This document shows, in pieces, positions 7,981 through 14,802 of a DNA stretch of 20,078 nt. The first letter of the stretch is position 1; the number at the start of each line of letters is the position of its first letter. The stretch comes from PVC group bacterium (GTDB lineage Bacteria > GCA-001730085 > JADFSZ01), in contig JADFSZ010000005.1 in the NCBI GenBank assembly GCA_022560555.1, positions 1 to 20,078 of the forward strand, given 5' to 3'. Both the position numbers and the translations under genes were made by a program. A model generated the notes under the pieces. It did not search any database and was not told the DNA's origin. It saw only the letters and a program-made list of their open reading frames with translations.

Positions 7981-8436
7981 ATGACGGACAACAGAGAACT
8001 GTATCAGCAGGTCATACTGGAGCATAACCGTAAGCCCAGAAATTTTGGGAAAATCGAGACATATACCCATCGGGCCCATGGGGACAATCCTCTCTGTGGG
8101 GACGCCTATGATGTTTATCTATCCATTAACACCGATGGCTTGATTGAAGAGATCAATTTTGACGGCCATGGATGCGCTATCTCAAAAGCATCGGCATCCA
8201 TGATGACAGCCAGCCTCAAGGGGAAGACGGTTGAGGAAGCCGAAGGCTTGTTTGAAGAGTTTCATCAACTGATCATGAAAAAAATGGACCCGAACAAGGA
8301 TACGCATAAACTCGGGAAATTAACTGTTTTCTCGGGGATCTGGCAATATCCTGCTCGAGTCAAATGCGCGACATTGAGTTGGCATACGATGAAGGGTGCG
8401 CTCAATCATACGAGCGAGATCACAACAGAAGTATAA
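7981..8436 (+). CDS. sufU: SufU, zinc-dependent sulfurtransferase
   Basis: SufU accepts the persulfide sulfur from SufS in bacteria lacking SufE. The 151-residue product carries the zinc ligands and catalytic residues of the family: Cys39 and Asp41 in NPLCGD, Cys65 in GHGCAISKAS and Cys129 in ARVKCATLSWHTM. A roughly 20-residue insertion before the last cysteine, usual for SufU and absent from IscU, separates Cys65 and Cys129. It starts one base after the sufS stop. No SufE or A-type carrier gene is present in the window. Confidence 0.94.
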   Translation: MTDNRELYQQVILEHNRKPRNFGKIETYTHRAHGDNPLCGDAYDVYLSINTDGLIEEINFDGHGCAISKASASMMTASLKGKTVEEAEGLFEEFHQLIMKKMDPNKDTHKLGKLTVFSGIWQYPARVKCATLSWHTMKGALNHTSEITTEV

Positions 8437-8449
8437 AATCAAAAAGGAA

Positions 8450-8567
8450 TCACCGCAGAGATCACAAAGACCACAGAGAAAAGATTTAAAACATAAATGC
8501 TAAAATCAGAATTTCTGTGAACCTGCCTGCCTGCTCTGTGTCCTTTGTGGTGAAAAAAAGCTTTAAC
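8450..8567. repeat. Dispersed palindromic intergenic repeat, copy B (sufU-nfu gap)
   Basis: The element opens with TCACCGCAGAG at 8450-8460 and closes its dyad with TTTGTGGTGA at 8544-8553, so the ends are imperfect inverted repeats. CACAGAG/CTCTGTG words lie inside. From 8461 to 8567 it matches copy A at 6636-6736. No coding capacity is visible. It fills most of the 153-base gap between sufU and nfu, and could form a long imperfect hairpin in the transcript. Confidence 0.75.
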
Positions 8568-8589
8568 ACATTACTAAAAGGAGGTATTT

Positions 8590-9153
8590 ATGCAAATCAT
8601 CATTAATGTGCAGAACACACCGAATCCAAATGCGTTAAAATTTATTGTGAACAGGGATGTAATTAAAAGCGGTGAAAAAGCATCTTTCGGCGGTCCTGAC
8701 GAAGCAGAAGGGATTGTAATTATTCAGAAGCTTTTTGAGATCCCGAATGTGACACAAGTTCATTTTTTTGAAAATGTGATTAGTGTGACTCAAGATGGTC
8801 AACAAGATTGGGATGTTGTTAGTGAAGAGATCAAGAAAGTGATACTGGAACATATTGTAGCGCATGATCCGAATTTTATAGAAAAACTGAGTACATTTGT
8901 ACCCAAAGTCGATCGTGAGCCCAAAAGCCCGGAATTCGCTAAAATTGACGAAATTCTTGATCGAACGGTAAGGCCTTATCTGCAAGGGGATGGGGGCGAT
9001 CTCGAGCTGATAAGTTATGAAAATCATATTTTGAAAGTGCTTTATCAAGGGGCATGCGGTTCGTGCCCAAGTTCAACGGCCGGAACGCTTCAAGCTATTC
9101 AGGGGATTTTACGTGATGAATTTGACTCGGAAATCGAAGTGATCACGACCTAA
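8590..9153 (+). CDS. nfu: Nfu-type Fe-S cluster carrier with an N-terminal Nfu domain
   Basis: Nfu proteins receive clusters from the scaffold and deliver them to target enzymes. The 187-residue product has an N-terminal Nfu_N-type domain (about 5-90, with NTPNPNALKF and TQVHFFENVISVT) and a C-terminal NifU-type domain (about 115-187) with the cluster-binding pair Cys156-x2-Cys159 in GACGSCPSS. This two-domain form is like mitochondrial NFU1. The start is well supported by AGGAGGT at 8579-8585. Its place after sufU suggests it is the dedicated carrier of this SUF pathway. Confidence 0.92.
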   Translation: MQIIINVQNTPNPNALKFIVNRDVIKSGEKASFGGPDEAEGIVIIQKLFEIPNVTQVHFFENVISVTQDGQQDWDVVSEEIKKVILEHIVAHDPNFIEKLSTFVPKVDREPKSPEFAKIDEILDRTVRPYLQGDGGDLELISYENHILKVLYQGACGSCPSSTAGTLQAIQGILRDEFDSEIEVITT

Positions 9154-9161
9154 AAGTTTGC

Positions 9162-9190
9162 TTGCGCCTTTAGGTTTTATGAACTAAACT
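9162..9190 (+). promoter_or_regulatory. Candidate superoxide dismutase promoter
   Basis: TTGCGC at 9162-9167 and TAAACT at 9185-9190 with a 17-base spacer could be a weak promoter for the superoxide dismutase gene. Each hexamer only partly matches consensus. The spacer holds the metalloregulator-like dyad at 9169-9188. Confidence 0.3.
9169..9188. promoter_or_regulatory. DtxR-box-like dyad upstream of superoxide dismutase
   Basis: TTTAGGTTTTATGAACTAAA is an imperfect dyad whose left half TTAGGTT matches the half-site of the classical DtxR box (TTAGGTTAG...CTAACCTAA). A further half-site-like CTAACCTAG lies at 9206-9214. A DtxR-family gene sits 2 kb downstream. Binding is an inference. Confidence 0.35.
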
Positions 9191-9234
9191 GCCGAATATA
9201 TCACGCTAACCTAGTTTATTGAAGGAGGTTTCTC

Positions 9235-9867
9235 ATGGCTTATGAATTGCCGAAATTGCCGTATGAATTTAACGCGCTCGAACCTCATATTGACGCGAAG
9301 ACGATGGAAATTCATCACACCAAGCATCATCAAGCGTATATCACGAAAGTGAATGATGCTCTCCAAGGAACGGAATTTGAAAATCAAGCCATTGAAGATG
9401 TTATTGCCAACATCAATCAATTGCCGAAAGACAAACAGGGTGCCGTAAGAAACAACGGGGGCGGACATGCCAATCATTCGTTGTTTTGGCAGATTTTATC
9501 ATCTGAATCCGGAGCTCCCGGTGGGGAATTGGCCGAAGATATTCAGTCAACATTCGGAAGCTTTGAAAAGTTTCAAGTTGCTTTTGCCAATGCAGGAATG
9601 ACGCGGTTTGGTTCAGGCTGGGCTTGGCTCACGATTGATGAGGGCGGAAAACTGTGTGTATGTTCAACCCCCAATCAAGATAGCCCTCTGATGAAGGGAA
9701 TCGCGGAATGTCCGGGAAAGCCTATTTTGGGTTTAGACGTATGGGAACACGCGTATTATTTGAATTATCAAAACCGCCGGCCGGATTACATTAAAGCATT
9801 TTGGAATGTGGTCAATTGGAAAAAAGTCGGTGAGTTGTACACGGCGGCAAAAATGGCTAAAGCGTAA
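9235..9867 (+). CDS. sodA: Superoxide dismutase, Mn-type of the Fe/Mn family
   Basis: The enzyme converts superoxide to hydrogen peroxide and oxygen. The 210-residue product has all four metal ligands: His27 (EIHHTKHH), His81 (NHSLFW), Asp168 and His172 (DVWEHAYY). GGGHANHS before the second ligand and Gln148 in PNQDSP are marks of manganese rather than iron specificity. No signal peptide is present, so it is cytoplasmic. GAAGGAGG at 9221-9228 supports the start. It lies 81 bases after nfu and is followed by a strong terminator, so it may be the last gene of the suf transcript or have its own promoter. Its location next to Fe-S assembly fits protection of labile clusters. Confidence 0.95.
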   Translation: MAYELPKLPYEFNALEPHIDAKTMEIHHTKHHQAYITKVNDALQGTEFENQAIEDVIANINQLPKDKQGAVRNNGGGHANHSLFWQILSSESGAPGGELAEDIQSTFGSFEKFQVAFANAGMTRFGSGWAWLTIDEGGKLCVCSTPNQDSPLMKGIAECPGKPILGLDVWEHAYYLNYQNRRPDYIKAFWNVVNWKKVGELYTAAKMAKA

Positions 9868-9871
9868 AAGC

Positions 9872-9901
9872 CGTATTTCGGATATCGTATATCGTATTTC
9901 G
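9872..9901. repeat. CGTATTTCG short-word repeat after superoxide dismutase
   Basis: CGTATTTCG occurs at 9872-9880 and 9893-9901, with GATATCGTATAT between them. It lies between the sodA stop and the terminator stem. No coding or obvious binding role is visible. Confidence 0.5.
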
Positions 9902-9903
9902 TG

Positions 9904-9935
9904 AAAAACCCTGAAGAAAGTTCTTCAGGGTTTTT
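9904..9935. terminator. Bidirectional intrinsic terminator between sodA and the reductase gene
   Basis: AAAAACCCTGAAG at 9904-9916 is the exact reverse complement of CTTCAGGGTTTTT at 9923-9935, with a 6-base loop. T-runs follow the stem on both strands. It ends the rightward sodA transcript and the leftward reductase transcript, whose stop codon lies at 9949. Confidence 0.92.
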
Positions 9936-9948
9936 TGTTTTAAAAACT

Positions 9949-11343
9949 TTAAGAAACAGGAGAGCCATCAAGAACCGCGATCATCTCCGCGATCGAGGTA
10001 AATTTTTCTCTGGGTTTTCCCTTGGCTTGTCCGTTTTCAATCTCTGCTTGATCGATTTTTTTCCAATCCGGAAAACTGACCACGCGGACATCACGGCTCT
10101 TTAAGAGATCTAGGACAGAATCCGTAGACGGATTTTTGCATGGGGCCAAGGTCGGGGCATCAGCCAGTATTAACTGGACCGTAGCGATGCTATCCGGCTT
10201 ATTAGTTCCGATCACGCCGCTGGGGCCGCGCTTGATCCATCCTGCGGCGTAGAGACCAGGGACGGTTTGATTGTTGTCGGTGATTCTCCCGTCTCGGTTG
10301 GGAAAGATCCCCCGTTTATCATCAAACGGAACGCCGGGAATAGCAATCCCCCTGTATCCTACGCTTCGAAACAGGAGCCCGCAGGAGAGCTCCTGAGTTT
10401 CGCCGGTGCCCTTGGCTTTTTGACTAAAAGCCTCACCCGTGAGTTCATTTTTTTCCAATAGTATTTTTTCGAGTTTGTTGTTCCCGATAAGTTCAATAGG
10501 GCTTTGAAAAAAATGGATAATGAATTTCTTTGATTTTTGACTTGCAGGGGATCTTGTCAAAAATTCTTGAAAAACTTTCCAGTTTCTCTGACTCAGCGTG
10601 TTTTTAGCATCGTCAAGTTCGACTTGGCTTGCGGTATTCAGCGTTAAATCTTCCGGATTATTGAAGACAGGATCACAGTCGGTAAGTTCTCCAAATTCAG
10701 CAATTTCAACTTTTGTGAATTTTGCCTGAATCGGGCCTCGTCGTCCGATGAGATGAATTTCTTTGATTTTGCTTTCGGCCAAAGCGTCAAGCGCGTGCTG
10801 AGCCATATCGGTGGTTCTGAGTTCATCCACGGTTTTAGAAAGGATTCGTGAAACATCCATGGCCACATTTCCTTGTCCGATAATGATAGCGACTTCATGG
10901 GACAGATCAAATGTGCGGTCCTGATAATCGGGATGTCCGTTGTACCAGCCGACAAATTCGGTCGCGGTATAACTGCCCGTGAGATCTTCGCCGGGAATGC
11001 CTAAACGACGGTCTGTCTCGGCTCCACAGCTGAACAATATAGCGTCATAATGTGTTCTTAGTTCATCCACCGAGAGGTTCTTTCCAATATTGACGTTTCC
11101 TAAAAAATGAAAGCGTTCATGAGCTGCCGTTTTTTCGTAAAGCTTAATAACACTTTTGATTTTTGGATGATCAGGTGCCACGCCGCCGCGGACCAGGCCG
11201 AAGGGGATGGGAAGCCGGTCATACATATCGACATCGACGACACGATCAGATTTTAACAAAGCTTCGGCTGCGTAAAATCCGCTGGGGCCGCTTCCGATAA
11301 TAGCGACGCGTAGGGGCCTTGATTCTTCTCCAAGGGTGCTCAT
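9949..11343 (-). CDS. fprA: Adrenodoxin-reductase-type ferredoxin-NADP(+) reductase
   Basis: The 464-residue flavoprotein resembles mycobacterial FprA and adrenodoxin reductase, which move electrons between NADPH and ferredoxins. An FAD-binding motif [15 protein letters not shown] occurs near residues 13-27. It is followed by [17 protein letters not shown], a family signature, the NADP-binding [13 protein letters not shown] near 155-167, and the FAD-contacting [17 protein letters not shown] near residue 370. GAGGAG precedes the ATG at a good distance. The gene follows the DtxR-family gene after 37 bases on the same strand, so the two are probably co-transcribed and under metal control. No ferredoxin gene is nearby, so its partner is unknown. 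Supply of electrons for Fe-S assembly or for reductive release of iron are both possible. Confidence 0.9.
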   Translation of the reverse strand: MSTLGEESRPLRVAIIGSGPSGFYAAEALLKSDRVVDVDMYDRLPIPFGLVRGGVAPDHPKIKSVIKLYEKTAAHERFHFLGNVNIGKNLSVDELRTHYDAILFSCGAETDRRLGIPGEDLTGSYTATEFVGWYNGHPDYQDRTFDLSHEVAIIIGQGNVAMDVSRILSKTVDELRTTDMAQHALDALAESKIKEIHLIGRRGPIQAKFTKVEIAEFGELTDCDPVFNNPEDLTLNTASQVELDDAKNTLSQRNWKVFQEFLTRSPASQKSKKFIIHFFQSPIELIGNNKLEKILLEKNELTGEAFSQKAKGTGETQELSCGLLFRSVGYRGIAIPGVPFDDKRGIFPNRDGRITDNNQTVPGLYAAGWIKRGPSGVIGTNKPDSIATVQLILADAPTLAPCKNPSTDSVLDLLKSRDVRVVSFPDWKKIDQAEIENGQAKGKPREKFTSIAEMIAVLDGSPVS

Positions 11344-11380
11344 AGGGGATGCTCCTCAGTTAGCGTTGGGTGACTTTGGT

Positions 11381-11911
11381 CTATAGGTTTTTTAAGCGAG
11401 CTTTTGGTTTTTTGGATTGAGATCGGTGCTTAGGTTTTTTAGTGCCCTGTTTTAAGACAACTCTTTGAATTCTTTTGGAAATGTCTTTATCTCGCATGAT
11501 ATAGCGCATAAATCGAAGCATCCTTTGACCCGTTTCGAGACTCATTAGATGTTCCATCTTACAGGCATCGGAGAGAGCCACTTCGGTTGGGACGCGTAAG
11601 ACATCCTGAAAAAATTGAGATAGGATAACAAAGTTTTGCTCTACGGATTCTGCCATTTGTTTTCCTATATCGGAAAGAACGAGAAAGCGATTGGCATCTT
11701 CCGTGACCCAGCCGCGCTTTTTAAGTTGTGTGAGCGCCATGGAGGCGGCCCCGCGTGAAATTTCAAGCACATTGGCTACATTTGTGACGCGGGCGTACCC
11801 AAACTCATCGTGCAGGTGATTGATGGCCATCAAATAATGAGCGGCCGAATGCGTAATCTCGTTTTTCTCGAATTCACGCCAGTGGCTCGCGTCGTTCAGA
11901 TCCATGACCAT
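11381..11911 (-). CDS. DtxR-family metal-dependent transcriptional regulator
   Basis: The 176-residue product has a winged helix (about residues 22-80; GYARVTNVANVLEISRGAASMAL) and a dimerisation domain (about 85-145) with DACKMEH. By manual alignment Cys117, Glu120 and His121 match Cys102, Glu105 and His106 of DtxR. His25 stands where DtxR has Met10 and MntR has Asp8. Phe94 replaces the His79 ligand of the other metal site. The SH3-like third domain of DtxR is absent. Residues 151-176 instead form a Lys/Arg-rich tail. GAGGAG lies eight bases before the ATG at 11911; a second in-frame ATG follows two codons later. It shares an operon with the reductase gene and diverges from the PhnD-like transporter, which it probably controls with iron or manganese as co-effector. 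Confidence 0.88.
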   Translation of the reverse strand: MVMDLNDASHWREFEKNEITHSAAHYLMAINHLHDEFGYARVTNVANVLEISRGAASMALTQLKKRGWVTEDANRFLVLSDIGKQMAESVEQNFVILSQFFQDVLRVPTEVALSDACKMEHLMSLETGQRMLRFMRYIMRDKDISKRIQRVVLKQGTKKPKHRSQSKKPKARLKNL

Positions 11912-11977
11912 TTTTCAAACTCCTCGAGACGGTTCGTTCAATAAGACTGTGATATAAATGAGTTTAAAAGGAAAACG

Positions 11978-12005
11978 ATTATAACGTGTCAGAAGATCTT
12001 GTCAA
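11978..12005 (-). promoter_or_regulatory. Promoter of the DtxR-family/reductase operon
   Basis: On the minus strand TTGACA (12005-12000), a 16-base spacer and a perfect TATAAT (11983-11978) form a consensus promoter. Transcription would begin near 11971, about 60 bases before the regulator ATG. An alternative TTGACA lies at 12057-12052, with TATAGT at 12032-12027 and a poor 19-base spacer. Confidence 0.75.
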
Positions 12006-12013
12006 GGACACGT
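11984..12013. promoter_or_regulatory. Inverted repeat across the DtxR-family promoter
   Basis: ACGTGTC at 11984-11990 and GACACGT at 12007-12013 are exact 7-base inverted arms around 16 bases. One arm touches the -10 hexamer and the other lies just beyond the -35 hexamer. GTCAGA follows both arms on the plus strand (11988-11993, 12012-12017) and occurs again at 12115-12120 in the divergent promoter. A shared operator is possible. The rest of the 293-base divergent region holds no gene. Confidence 0.4.
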
Positions 12014-12105
12014 CAGAGGGCTTCAAACTATATTCTTTCTAACTCATTCATTGTCAATAAATTAAGACGTACTTGGGCGCGGTGTCCCGGGACGAAAAAT
12101 AGTTA

Positions 12106-12134
12106 TTGACACTTGTCAGATGTTCATGTAAATT
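12106..12134 (+). promoter_or_regulatory. Promoter of the PhnD-like transporter operon
   Basis: TTGACA at 12106-12111, a 17-base spacer and TAAATT at 12129-12134 form a good promoter. Transcription would begin near 12141, where an inverted repeat starts. TGACA-CT-TGTCA at 12107-12118 makes a small dyad over the -35 element. Confidence 0.65.
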
Positions 12135-12140
12135 AACGGA

Positions 12141-12158
12141 TGTTAAGCATAGTTAACA
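12141..12158. promoter_or_regulatory. Inverted repeat at the transporter transcription start
   Basis: TGTTAA-GCATAG-TTAACA has exact 6-base arms and lies at the predicted transcription start of the transporter operon. This size and position suit a repressor of the DtxR/MntR class, whose gene is divergent. Assignment to that regulator is an inference. Confidence 0.45.
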
Positions 12159-12204
12159 AAAGTTTTTTGAACCGCCTGAGCACAAGAGATAAGGAGCTGC
12201 GAGC

Positions 12205-13128
12205 GTGAACAGAATTGTTAAAAATATTTGGATATCGGTTGTATGTTTTTGTTTGTTGACTATGAATGTGTTTGCCGACGAGGAGGTGTCTTTCACGCTT
12301 GGTTTTATTCCAACAGAAAAGGCGAGTGAACTAACCCCGAAAGCGGAGGCTTTAGCGGAATTTTTATCCAATGCGATGAGAATGCCCGTGAATGTTGTTG
12401 TTCCGACGGCGTATGAATCGTTGATCGAGGGCCTCCGTTTCGGACACATTAACGCGGCCTTTATGGATTCCGGACCGGCCTGGATTGCCTGCCAAAAAGC
12501 GGATGCCGAGGTTGTTCTGGCCGAATTGAAAAGCGGATCCCCCTACTATTGGTGTGAGGTGTATGTTAGAAGCGATAGTGATATTAAAAGTCTAAAGGAT
12601 ATATTAAACAAAAGAATCGCGTTTACTAGCTGGACGGGTTCAAGCGGATTTATTTTTCCTATCGGTACGATGGTTCAAAGAGGGCTGATTGAGGTTGAGG
12701 GACAGGACTTTATCTCCCTTGAAAAGAGCCTAGGTCAATCTTTTAGTCAGTATGTTATTTCAGGTGGATATAAACAATCATTGAAATTGCTGATCGAAGG
12801 CAAAGTGGATGCGGCCGCGCTCGCGCATGACGCGCCCCAAAAGTATCTTAAAGCCGGGGATCGGGAAAAAATAAAATCCATTGAACGGCTGGGAAAAGTT
12901 CCGTCGCATCCGATTGTGGTTAAGTCTGATATGCCGCAAGAATTAAAAGAACGTTTTATTAGTGCCATGCTTTTATTGAATCAACCCGAACATCAAGGTC
13001 TTTTGGAAAGACTCTACGGAGTGACCGGACTCACCGCGACAAATACTGAAGAACATTTAGGGGATTTTGGCCCCGCGTTCGAGCGGCTAACGGGTGTTCA
13101 TAAAAAAGTGTTTGCAAAACATAAATAA
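12205..13128 (+). CDS. phnD: PhnD-like periplasmic substrate-binding protein of an ABC transporter
   Basis: The 307-residue product has an N-terminal signal peptide with probable cleavage after VFA at residue 24 and no convincing lipobox. The mature part follows the PhnD/phosphate-phosphite-phosphonate binding-protein fold: LGFIPTEKASELTPKAEAL at the start, ALAEFLSNAMRMPVNVVVPTAYESLIEGLRFGHINAAFMDSGPAW-like strands and helices, and a later GYKQSLKLLIEGKVDAAAL segment. It starts at GTG 12205 with AAGGAG at 12191-12196, eight bases upstream. The ATPase gene follows after 10 bases. The family binds phosphonates, phosphite and other small ligands, so the ligand cannot be named. The adjacent metalloregulator and absence of phosphonate catabolism genes make a metal or metal complex a serious alternative. 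Confidence 0.85.
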   Translation: MNRIVKNIWISVVCFCLLTMNVFADEEVSFTLGFIPTEKASELTPKAEALAEFLSNAMRMPVNVVVPTAYESLIEGLRFGHINAAFMDSGPAWIACQKADAEVVLAELKSGSPYYWCEVYVRSDSDIKSLKDILNKRIAFTSWTGSSGFIFPIGTMVQRGLIEVEGQDFISLEKSLGQSFSQYVISGGYKQSLKLLIEGKVDAAALAHDAPQKYLKAGDREKIKSIERLGKVPSHPIVVKSDMPQELKERFISAMLLLNQPEHQGLLERLYGVTGLTATNTEEHLGDFGPAFERLTGVHKKVFAKHK

Positions 13129-13138
13129 GGGTTTTCTT

Positions 13139-13924
13139 GTGACTTCTTCTCAAACACAAACGGATCAACAATTATCTACTCCAACCCGTCCAACACTTGT
13201 AGAGCTTAAGAATGTGTCCGTCTCTTTTGGACGTATATCCGTTCTCAAAAATGTTTCCCTCCGGGTTTCTCAAGGTGTTGTTCATGGGATCATCGGCCCG
13301 AGCGGAACGGGGAAAACGACTCTGATTAAAATAATTAACGGACTTGTTCGTCCCGATGAGGGGTATGTGAATGTTTTGGGTTGCCGGATTAACGGACAAA
13401 AACACGCCGATCTTATATCCTTGAGACATCAGATCGGGTATATTCCGCAAAACTTGGGTCTCGTGAAAATTCTCACAGCCCGCGAAAATGTTTTGATGGG
13501 AAGTTTGGCCCGGATTGGCTCCCTGCGAACATGCCTGAAAATTTTCCCGAAAATCGAGCTTGAGAGATCGGATATACTTCTCGAGAAATTAGGGCTTTTG
13601 CCTAAAGCAGATATTCGCGTACATAAATTATCCGGCGGCGAACAAAAACGAGTTGCCATCGCCAGGGCCCTCATGCAAAATCCTAAGATTCTTTTAGCTG
13701 ATGAATTTCTTTCGGATCTGGATTATAACAACGCGGAGAGGATCATGAAAGAAATCATCAAGTTAAAAATCAATCTGGATCTCACCGTGATTATGGTTGA
13801 GCATAATTTGGCATTGGCGCGGGAGTTTTGTAATACCGTGTCGGCTATTACGCCGGAAGGGTCTCTTGAGGTATCCGACTTCAAAGCCTGGGAGCCTAAA
13901 TTTTCTGACATTTGGACGTTTTAG
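13139..13924 (+). CDS. phnC: PhnC-like ATPase of the ABC transporter
   Basis: This 261-residue cytoplasmic ATPase energises the transporter. Walker A GPSGTGKTT is at 53-61, the Q-loop Gln104 in GYIPQN, the signature LSGGEQKR at 154-161, Walker B ILLADE at 174-179 with FLSDLD following, and the switch His212 in MVEHNLA. I place the start at GTG 13139, because TAAGGG at 13126-13131 is seven bases upstream and the start falls just after the binding-protein stop. A longer frame from 13094 would overlap that gene and lacks a ribosome binding site. The permease gene begins 12 bases after the stop. Confidence 0.88.
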   Translation: MTSSQTQTDQQLSTPTRPTLVELKNVSVSFGRISVLKNVSLRVSQGVVHGIIGPSGTGKTTLIKIINGLVRPDEGYVNVLGCRINGQKHADLISLRHQIGYIPQNLGLVKILTARENVLMGSLARIGSLRTCLKIFPKIELERSDILLEKLGLLPKADIRVHKLSGGEQKRVAIARALMQNPKILLADEFLSDLDYNNAERIMKEIIKLKINLDLTVIMVEHNLALAREFCNTVSAITPEGSLEVSDFKAWEPKFSDIWTF

Positions 13925-13936
13925 AAACATGCCGAT

Positions 13937-14737
13937 ATGATTCCCTTCTCCTCGATAAATTTCCACTCGTATTCGTATCGCATTTATTTTAAATGTGTCA
14001 TAGCCGCACTTCTGTTCGGATTGCTCTTTTTGTGCGGCTGGCATTTGGATATTCGACCGTTTAAAATTGTTCCCGGTATGAAAAACCTTTTTACACTTCT
14101 CAATGACGCGTTTCCTCCGGATATGAGTCTTTTTTCCGTGTCTCTAAAAGCTGTTGCAGAAACGCTTCAAATTGCCTATATGGGAACTTTGCTTGGCCTG
14201 GCGTTATCGTTGCCGTTCGGAATCTTAGGGGCACGAAATCTCTTTTCTAAGCGTGTCACCATTCCCGTACGTGTTTTTTTAGGAGCCATCCGTACTATGC
14301 CTTCGCTCTTATGGGCCGTTGTTTTTGTGATCATGATCGGGCTTGGGCCCTTTGCCGGAGTTTTGGCCACGGTGATGTACACAACAGGTTATCTTGGGAA
14401 ACTCCAGTATGAAGCAATTGAAGGGATCAATCCTGAGCCTCTAGAAGCAATGTCCGGAATGGGGGCAAGTAAATTCCAGCTCATCCGCTTTGTAGTGATT
14501 CCCGAGAGCGCGAACCATCTGATCAGCCAAGCTCTCTTTATGTTTGAATACAATGTGAGAGCGTCAACGATATTGGGATTTGTCGGGGCGGGGGGAATTG
14601 GGTTTTATATTAGCGCCTATTTAAGATATTTGGAATATGACAAAGTCTTTATGTTGATTCTCATTGTTTTTGTCACGGTTCTCGTTATTGATTATATCAG
14701 TCTCAAGATTCGCGATCGGTATCTCATGATTAAATAA
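13937..14737 (+). CDS. phnE: PhnE-like permease of the ABC transporter
   Basis: The 266-residue integral membrane protein has about six hydrophobic segments (near 19-37, 72-95, 112-130, 130-147, 205-225 and 228-251). The cytoplasmic EAA loop is visible at about 159-178 as EAMSGMGASKFQLIRFVVIP, the site where the ATPase docks. ETLQIAYMGTLLGLALSLPFG and NVRASTILGFVGAGGIGF are typical of the PhnE family. The ATG at 13937 has no clear ribosome binding site, and translation may depend on coupling to the ATPase gene. With its two neighbours it completes an importer with one permease gene, probably a homodimer. Confidence 0.86.
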   Translation: MIPFSSINFHSYSYRIYFKCVIAALLFGLLFLCGWHLDIRPFKIVPGMKNLFTLLNDAFPPDMSLFSVSLKAVAETLQIAYMGTLLGLALSLPFGILGARNLFSKRVTIPVRVFLGAIRTMPSLLWAVVFVIMIGLGPFAGVLATVMYTTGYLGKLQYEAIEGINPEPLEAMSGMGASKFQLIRFVVIPESANHLISQALFMFEYNVRASTILGFVGAGGIGFYISAYLRYLEYDKVFMLILIVFVTVLVIDYISLKIRDRYLMIK

Positions 14738-14769
14738 TTTTTTCCAATCCATTAATGAACAGGTATAAG

Positions 14770-14802
14770 AAAGGGTAAAGGGTGACACTTAAGATAAAGG
14801 GT
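14770..14802. repeat. AAAGGGT short-word repeat at the start of the barrel gene
   Basis: AAAGGGT occurs at 14770-14776, 14777-14783 and 14796-14802. The first copy supplies the ribosome binding site of the DUF2490-type gene and the second contains the first bases of its GTG start. Confidence 0.5.

Noticed and set aside
8450-8567. CRISPR-like array or insertion sequence at the palindromic repeats
   Set aside because: There are no regularly spaced repeats with unique spacers, no transposase gene and only two diverged copies.
13094-13138. Upstream GTG start for the PhnC-like gene
   Set aside because: It would overlap the end of the binding-protein gene by 35 bases without a ribosome binding site; GTG 13139 has one and gives a normal length.
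12205-14737. Firm call of a phosphonate importer
   Set aside because: Family membership is clear, but no C-P lyase, phosphonatase or phosphite dehydrogenase gene is present and the neighbour is a metalloregulator, so the substrate is left open.
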